Shown: positions 13,357 through 17,712 of the stretch, in pieces | Numbering within the stretch: position 1 is the first letter of the stretch | Layout: each line of letters starts with the position of its first letter | Source: Actinomycetes bacterium | GTDB taxonomy: Bacteria; Bacillota_I; Bacilli_A; RF39; UBA660 | Direction of reading: 5' to 3' | Assembly: GCA_021152765.1 (NCBI GenBank) | Contig: JAGKUT010000001.1 | Span: 1 to 17,712 of the forward strand | DNA: 17,712 nucleotides | The notes under the pieces: model-generated | The model's database searches: none | The model's input: the letters and a program-made list of their open reading frames with translations, nothing else | What the model was told of the DNA's origin: nothing | Position numbers and translations under genes: made by a program

Positions 13357-13721
13357 TGAAGAATCAAGAATTAGAAACATTATTTGCTGATTTTACAGTA
13401 AATAATAAAAAGATTCCATTTGAATTTTTAGACTATGAAGGAACAGAAGAAACTTATATTGTTTATAATTCATTAGGCGAAGAACCTGTTTTTTTTGGTG
13501 ATGATGAGGTATTAGCAACTGTAAGTACTTACGACATACATATTTATACTAAAGGCAATTATTTAGATATTTTAAAAGAAGTAAAGAAAAAATTATATAA
13601 TGCCGATTGGACTTGGGATGAGGATAGCGAGGATATCTATGAAAAAGATACTCGTTTTTTTCATAAGGTCACTACATGGCAAAAAGAAAGGATGATTACA
13701 GATGGCCAGAATTGGATTTAA
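13356..13721 (+). CDS. Tail terminator / tail completion protein
   Basis: This 121-residue protein starts at ATG 13356, sharing one base with the previous TAA, and ends 20 bases inside the major tail gene. A conserved-looking stretch VSTYDIHIYTKGNYLDILKE lies mid-protein and HKVTTWQKER near the C-terminus, both usual for the small tail completion proteins found just before the major tail gene in phi13-type phages. These cap the tail tube and set the length limit. Assignment rests on position, size and fold pattern rather than a distinctive motif. Confidence 0.75.
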   Translation: MKNQELETLFADFTVNNKKIPFEFLDYEGTEETYIVYNSLGEEPVFFGDDEVLATVSTYDIHIYTKGNYLDILKEVKKKLYNADWTWDEDSEDIYEKDTRFFHKVTTWQKERMITDGQNWI

Positions 13722-14301
13722 AAAAGGTAAGTACAATACTATTGATCAAGAAGCCAATAAGTATAGTGCATTAACAAATTCTACAGTACCTAAATTAGAA
13801 AAGGTAATTGACGAAAAGTTTTCAGCTGAATATAACAGTGCTGAATTATATGCTGATGATGCATTAGCAGAATCTGATTACAGTTTTAAAAGTGGAACTT
13901 TGACAATCACTGTAGCCAATGATGATGATACAAAAGAAGCTAAATTAATGGGTAATACAATTACTTCAGGTCAAACAAATGCAGGAGAAGTTACAAAAAA
14001 TATAAATGATAACGCTCCAGAATTTGGATATGGACACATTGTTACTAAAATGATCAATGGTTCAAAAAAATATAAGGTTGAATTTTTCCCAAGATGTAAA
14101 TGTACAAACATAACAACTGACGCAAAAACAAAAGGAGAAAGTATTGAGTTTGGAACAACTACAATTGAAGCTAAAGTATTTGCATTAGAAACAGCAATGA
14201 ATGGATTTGCTATTGGTGATTGGGAAAAACATAAGACTTTTGATACTGAAGCAGCTGCTGAAACTTATTTAGATACACTACTAACACCTTCAGCAAATTA
14301 G
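13702..14301 (+). CDS. Major tail protein, phi13 type
   Basis: This 199-residue protein starts at ATG 13702 with GAAAGGATGA (13685-13694). The N-terminal RIGFKKGKYNTIDQE is like the phi13-family major tail (tube) proteins, followed by KFSAEYNSAELYADDALAES, a middle DNAPEFGYGHIVTKMINGSK, and a C-terminal IEFGTTTIEAKVFALE. The product polymerises into the tail tube. It is a late, probably abundant protein; the intrinsic terminator after the following small gene may keep its mRNA more plentiful than that of downstream tail genes. The gene overlaps the end of the tail terminator gene. Confidence 0.9.
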   Translation: MARIGFKKGKYNTIDQEANKYSALTNSTVPKLEKVIDEKFSAEYNSAELYADDALAESDYSFKSGTLTITVANDDDTKEAKLMGNTITSGQTNAGEVTKNINDNAPEFGYGHIVTKMINGSKKYKVEFFPRCKCTNITTDAKTKGESIEFGTTTIEAKVFALETAMNGFAIGDWEKHKTFDTEAAAETYLDTLLTPSAN

Positions 14302-14310
14302 GAGGTAGAA

Positions 14311-14469
14311 ATGGAAGTTAAATGTATAAGTACATGTCAATTAAATAGAGAAAAAGTTTTTGTTGAAGGCAAAAACTATGACATTCCAAAAGAAATGTAC
14401 GAAAAAAATAAGGTTTTCTTTGAAGCCGTTAAAAATAAAACATCTAAAAATAATGATAAGACAGAATAA
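14311..14469 (+). CDS. Small protein after major tail gene
   Basis: This 52-residue frame starts at ATG 14311 after a strong TTAGGAGGT site (14298-14306), and its TAA (14467-14469) lies within the 5' arm of an intrinsic terminator. It begins MEVKCISTCQLNREKVFVEG and has KNYDIPKEMYEKN in the middle and a basic, hydrophilic tail. Small proteins in this slot occur in many phi13-type tail modules. No function is known to me. The ribosome binding site makes translation very likely. Confidence 0.7.
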   Translation: MEVKCISTCQLNREKVFVEGKNYDIPKEMYEKNKVFFEAVKNKTSKNNDKTE

Positions 14470-14500
14470 GGCTAGATTTTATGTCTAGTCTTATTTTTTT
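14465..14500 (+). terminator. Intrinsic terminator inside the tail operon
   Basis: A 12-bp stem (14465-14476 with 14484-14495, one G-T pair, loop of 7) with CTAGA/TCTAG at its top is followed by T 14494-14500. The stem overlaps the stop codon of the small gene. The next gene, the tail chaperone, has its own GGAGG at 14505-14509. It should partly end transcripts after the head and tube genes, lowering expression of the chaperone and tape measure. Confidence 0.85.
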
Positions 14501-14514
14501 ATATGGAGGTATTT

Positions 14515-14874
14515 ATGAAAGAAAAATTAGCTTATATAGATGCAGGAAATAAGAAATATCCAATTTGTTTCAATTTAAATGTAATGGAAGAAATTCAAAA
14601 TGCTTACGGCACTGTTGGCGATTGGGCAGATATAGTAGAAAAAAGTAATACTGGAGAACCCAAAGTATCAGATTTAAAAGTAGGCTTGCGTGAAATGATC
14701 AATGAAGCAATAGATATACAAAATGAAAGTTCAGATATTAAACAAGAATTTGTAAGTTTAAAACAAGTAGGAAGAATTATTACAGATGCTGGAATTACGA
14801 ATGTATTATCTGCAATCAAAAATTTATCAATATCATCAACTGAAGACAAAGAAGAAGAACAAAAAAACGTGTAG
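14515..14874 (+). CDS. Tail assembly chaperone, gpG-like (unshifted product)
   Basis: This 119-residue protein starts at ATG 14515, after TGGAGG (14504-14509); the ATG at 14503 lies inside that site and is not used. The pattern YIDAGNKKYPICFNLNVMEEI, then AYGTVGDWADIVE and LREMINEAIDI, is that of phi13-type tail assembly chaperones, which coat the tape measure during tail building and are absent from the virion. It ends NV then TAG right after a slippery A AAA AAC heptamer (14862-14868). A fraction of ribosomes should shift by -1 to make the longer fusion listed separately. Position between major tail and tape measure genes is diagnostic. Confidence 0.9.
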   Translation: MKEKLAYIDAGNKKYPICFNLNVMEEIQNAYGTVGDWADIVEKSNTGEPKVSDLKVGLREMINEAIDIQNESSDIKQEFVSLKQVGRIITDAGITNVLSAIKNLSISSTEDKEEEQKNV

Positions 14875-15095
14875 TCCACGAGGAAGATGATGGAAAAATA
14901 AATTTCTCGTGGATTTTATTTGTAGGACACACTTTATTAGGTTATTCACAAAAAGAAGTAGGAAGAATGACCTTAAAAAAATTCTGTAAGCAATTCAGAC
15001 ATTATAGAAATAACTATGATTTTCAATTAAGTGGTAGGACTTATAGAGAATTAGAAGAATTAGCAAACCATGAAGGTGAATTTTTACCAGATTAG
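14515..15095 (+). CDS. Tail assembly chaperone fusion gpGT by -1 frameshift
   Basis: Reading in the zero frame to AAC (14866-14868) and then slipping one base back gives CGT at 14868 and an open frame to TAG at 15093-15095: 118 plus 75 residues, 193 in all. The added part begins RVVHEEDDGKINFSWILF and includes LLGYSQKEVGRMTLKKFCKQ, then NNYDFQLSGRTYREL, with no good start codon of its own. Such gpGT-type fusions bind the tape measure through the G part and recruit tail tube subunits through the T part. Conservation of a long open frame in the shifted register, plus the signal listed separately, makes the fusion nearly certain by analogy with lambda. Confidence 0.85.
14862..14913 (+). promoter_or_regulatory. 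-1 programmed ribosomal frameshift signal
   Basis: The slippery heptamer A AAA AAC lies in the correct register at 14862-14868 (zero-frame codons CAA AAA AAC). After a 6-base spacer an 11-bp hairpin follows: 14875-14885 pairs with 14903-14913 (core CCACGAG/CTCGTGG) around a 17-base loop. Heptamer, spacer and stem fit the standard arrangement. The zero-frame stop TAG (14872-14874) sits in the spacer. Confidence 0.9.
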
Positions 15096-15109
15096 AAAGG
15101 AGGGATAGT

Positions 15110-17293
15110 ATGGCCAGTAGTTTTGGAGGAACTATTAAACTTCAGCAAGAAAGCGAGTATAAAAAGGCCCTTTCTAGTATATGTGATAATTTAAGAGTAC
15201 TAGGCAGTGAGATGAAAGTAGTCACAAGTCAATATGATAAAAATGATAATTCATCAAAAAAATTAAAAGAAACTAATGAAGTTTTAACAAAAAAAATTAG
15301 TGAACAACAAGAGAAAGTAAAAATTCTAAAGGAAGCTTTGGAATCCGCAAAGAAAGAAACAGGTGAAAACAGCACCACTACAAAGAAATGGCAGACACAA
15401 TTAAATGATGCTCAATCAGAATTAAATAAAATGAATAGAGAATTAGGAAATAGTTCTGATAATTTAAAGGAAGTAGGAGAAAATACTTTAAAACTTGGTG
15501 ATCTAATAAAAGCAAATTTAATAAGTGATGCAATTAAAGGTGGATTAACTGCTATAGCAAATGGAATCAAATCAATTGGCAATGCAATGAGTAGCGCTTT
15601 AGTAGATGGAGCAAGTTATGCTGATAACATTATGACTTTATCGGCTCAAACTGGTATTGCAACAGATCAATTACAAGAATATCAAGCAGTAGCAGAATTA
15701 ACAGATGTTCCATTAGAAACCATAACAAAATCAATGGCTAAAATGACAAAGTCATTGGAATCTAATGAAGAAAAGTATAAAGCATTAGGTGTTTCTATAA
15801 GAAATGCTGATGGTTCATTAAGAAACAATCAAGAAATATTCAATGAGACAATTGGAAAATTAGGAGAAATGTCAAATGAAACCGAAAGAGACGCATTATC
15901 AATGCAATTGTTTGGAAAATCGGCTCAAGAATTGAATCCATTAATAAAGCTAGGCTCTGAAGGATTAACTGAATTAACAGATGCAGCACATGAAATGGGC
16001 GCAGTTTTAGATGAAGAAGCTCTTAAATCTCTCGGTGAATTGGATGATCAATTTCAAATATTCAAGTCTACTACAAAGTCAACAGGTAATATTTTAGCAA
16101 GTGCCTTTGCACCAGCAGTATCAGGAGCAACAAGAAATATAAATAGTTTGATGGTAGGTATTAATGCACTTATAGGTAGCGTTGTTGATGGTGATTCTGG
16201 AGGAATTTCAGATGCAATGGGAATGATTTCAGATAGTGTAAATGCATTAGTAGAGAATATAAGTGAACAAATACCACAATTAATGGAATTAGCAGGTACT
16301 TTAATTCAAACATTAGGACAAGCCCTTGTTGATAATTTACCTGTAATAACATCAGCAGGTTTACAAGTTATAACCCAATTATTAAATGGTATTACAAGTA
16401 ATTTAGGTGCAATACTTCCTGTTGTTATTAAAGTTCTAATGCAAGTTGTATCTTCTTTAGTAGAAAATTTACCAATGATATTAGAAGCAGGAGTAAAAGT
16501 ATTAGTATCTTTAGTCCAGGGAATTGCACAAAGTCTACCAACATTAATTCCTACTATAATGGATGCATTATTGCTAATGGTTACTACATTAATTGATAAT
16601 GTCGACTTAATTATAGATGCTGGAATTGAATTGATAATAGGCCTTGCAGAAGGATTAATAAATGCAATACCAGTGTTGATAGATAAAATTCCTATTATTA
16701 TAGATAAATTAGTAACAGCTATAATAGGTAATTTACCTAAAATAATTGAAATGGGTATCAGAATAATTATAGAACTAGTAAAAGGATTAATAATGGCTAT
16801 ACCTCAATTAATAGCAAAAACTCCCGAAATTATAGGTTCATTAGTTTCAGGATTATTAAATGGTTTATCATCAATAAAAGATGTTGGTAGGAATCTTATT
16901 AGCGGTTTATGGGAAGGTATTAAGGAAAAATGGGAAGGTTTAAAAAATGCTGTAAGTAACTTCGGAAGTGGAATTGTAAATAAATTTAAATCTGTATTTG
17001 GGATTCATTCTCCATCCAGAGTTTTTAAGGAACAAATTGGTACAAATTTAGCATTAGGTATTGAAGAGGGATTTGGAGATACTATGTCAAGTGTTGCAGA
17101 AAATATGAGTAATATGATACCAACAGACTTTGATACAAGTGTTAATTTAAATTCTAACGGAACAAATTCATTAAATTATAATACTTTAGTAAACGCATTC
17201 AAAGAAGCTTTAAAAGACACAAAGGTTGTTATGAACGGTAGAGAAATGGGAAGTTTTGTATCTGATGTAGTAGAAAGAGTGGTTTATTCATGA
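15110..17293 (+). CDS. Tail tape measure protein
   Basis: The start ATG 15110 follows GAAAGGAGGGAT (15095-15106); 727 residues. The N-terminus (SSFGGTIKLQQESEYKKALS) leads into a coiled coil to about residue 120, then a helical Gly/Ala-rich stretch and the recognised TGIATDQLQEYQAVAEL segment (181-197). Residues 406-581 hold four 44-residue hydrophobic repeats. The C-terminal end carries FGIHSPSRVFKEQIG (630-644) followed by LALGIEEGF, typical of phi13 and lactococcal tape measures. It sets tail length and passes into the host envelope during DNA entry. By the usual 1.5 Angstrom per residue rule a tail near 110 nm is expected. Its TGA overlaps the next start. Confidence 0.95.
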   Translation: MASSFGGTIKLQQESEYKKALSSICDNLRVLGSEMKVVTSQYDKNDNSSKKLKETNEVLTKKISEQQEKVKILKEALESAKKETGENSTTTKKWQTQLNDAQSELNKMNRELGNSSDNLKEVGENTLKLGDLIKANLISDAIKGGLTAIANGIKSIGNAMSSALVDGASYADNIMTLSAQTGIATDQLQEYQAVAELTDVPLETITKSMAKMTKSLESNEEKYKALGVSIRNADGSLRNNQEIFNETIGKLGEMSNETERDALSMQLFGKSAQELNPLIKLGSEGLTELTDAAHEMGAVLDEEALKSLGELDDQFQIFKSTTKSTGNILASAFAPAVSGATRNINSLMVGINALIGSVVDGDSGGISDAMGMISDSVNALVENISEQIPQLMELAGTLIQTLGQALVDNLPVITSAGLQVITQLLNGITSNLGAILPVVIKVLMQVVSSLVENLPMILEAGVKVLVSLVQGIAQSLPTLIPTIMDALLLMVTTLIDNVDLIIDAGIELIIGLAEGLINAIPVLIDKIPIIIDKLVTAIIGNLPKIIEMGIRIIIELVKGLIMAIPQLIAKTPEIIGSLVSGLLNGLSSIKDVGRNLISGLWEGIKEKWEGLKNAVSNFGSGIVNKFKSVFGIHSPSRVFKEQIGTNLALGIEEGFGDTMSSVAENMSNMIPTDFDTSVNLNSNGTNSLNYNTLVNAFKEALKDTKVVMNGREMGSFVSDVVERVVYS
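16325..16852 (+). repeat. Four 132-bp (44-residue) tandem repeats in tape measure
   Basis: Units start at residues 406, 450, 494 and 538, each with LV(D/E)N or its variant, followed by LPxIxxAG, a G-(I/L) turn and a second P-(x)2-I segment. The protein register is exactly 44 residues each time, with diverged DNA, so these are old internal duplications. They form helical hairpins that suit a long rod or membrane insertion. Confidence 0.8.
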
Positions 17294-17712
17294 ATAATTA
17301 TGTAATATTTAAAGGAATAGATAGTAGAACAATTAGAGGCTTAATCATACAAGAACTTCCTTCTATTACTAAACCTAAAATGAGAGTATCTGAAACAGTT
17401 ATAGATGGTGTAGATGGATCCTATATGGAAGACTTAGGATATGAAAGTTATGATAAAACTCTTAAAATAGGTCTTACAAGAAACTATGATATAGATGAGG
17501 TTATTGATTATTTTAATGGTGAAGGTTCAATTGTTTTTAGCAATGAACCAGATAAATACTATAAAGTAAAAATAATAAATCAAATTAATTATGAAAGATT
17601 GGTAAGATTTAAAGAAGCAACTGTTAAAATAAGAACACAACCATTTAAATATCTTTACCAAGAACATAAACAAGTATTTAGTAATCCAACAGAAAGTATA
17701 ACAGTTATAAAT
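17290..17712 (+). CDS. Distal tail protein (Dit), N-terminal part (3' end outside window)
   Basis: The frame begins at ATG 17290, overlapping the tape measure stop (ATGA), and is open to the window edge (141 residues). The start MNNYVIFKGIDSRTIRGLII, then PSITKPKMRVSETVIDGVDG and a later QPFKYLYQEHKQ, match the siphovirus tail component / Dit family. VRFKEATVKIRTQPFKY is the usual end of the N-terminal ring domain. Dit forms the hexameric hub linking tube and baseplate. The C-terminal galectin-like domain would be past the edge. Confidence 0.9.
   Translation, partial: MNNYVIFKGIDSRTIRGLIIQELPSITKPKMRVSETVIDGVDGSYMEDLGYESYDKTLKIGLTRNYDIDEVIDYFNGEGSIVFSNEPDKYYKVKIINQINYERLVRFKEATVKIRTQPFKYLYQEHKQVFSNPTESITVIN

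Noticed and set aside
14868..15095. Separate stand-alone gene after the tail chaperone
   Set aside because: The frame has no properly placed start with a ribosome binding site, and the slippery heptamer with hairpin shows it is reached by frameshifting.

Overview
This window is part of a temperate-type siphophage or prophage genome from an AT-rich (low-GC) Firmicute, most likely a gut Clostridia or Bacilli relative. The base composition, strong AGGAGG/GGAGGT ribosome binding sites, tightly packed genes on one strand, an HK97-type head module and a phi13-type tail module all point this way. TGA, TAA and TAG all act as stops, so the standard bacterial code fits. I cannot name the host species.

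Positions 1-4797 hold the end of the early/middle region: about 15 small, mostly overlapping plus-strand genes. They include the C-terminus of a PcfJ-like protein, a YopX-family protein, an ASCH-domain protein, several coiled-coil proteins and a membrane-anchored protein with one dockerin-like calcium loop. The region ends with an ArpU/RinA-like late transcription regulator. Four genes of about 50 codons (2647-2790, 3813-3965, 4206-4349, 14311-14469) are clear from their ribosome binding sites and stop/start overlaps.

Positions 4798-5753 are the most interesting part: nearly 950 bases without a protein gene. They hold about 730 bases of densely paired sequence (4863-5592), then a tRNA-Ile with anticodon UAU (5597-5673), then an intrinsic terminator (5714-5739). 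I find about 18 complementary helices by eye, arranged in three modules of the form hairpin, long-range helix, hairpin. Size, phage setting and the adjoining tRNA match the giant ornate phage RNAs ROOL and GOLLD, which have been reported to form homo-oligomeric cages. Family membership is an inference that needs a covariance-model search. A 12-bp alternative pairing between modules and a 10-base palindrome would suit an RNA that swaps domains or multimerises.

Positions 5754-17712 are the late structural operon. In order: a Cys-rich small protein, a nested 27-residue membrane peptide, an HNH nuclease, a small hypothetical, small and large terminase subunits, portal, ClpP-like prohead protease, major capsid protein, a coiled-coil acidic protein, head-tail connector, head closure, HK97 gp10-like protein, tail terminator, major tail protein and a small protein. 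An intrinsic terminator follows inside the operon. Then come the tail assembly chaperone with a textbook -1 frameshift signal (A AAA AAC plus a downstream 11-bp hairpin) that makes a 193-residue gpG-gpT fusion, the tape measure with four exact 44-residue repeats, and the start of the distal tail protein, cut by the window edge.

Together the regulator probably switches on a late transcript that begins before or within the ncRNA-tRNA block and reads into the packaging and morphogenesis genes. No obvious promoter lies between the ncRNA-tRNA terminator and the first late gene.
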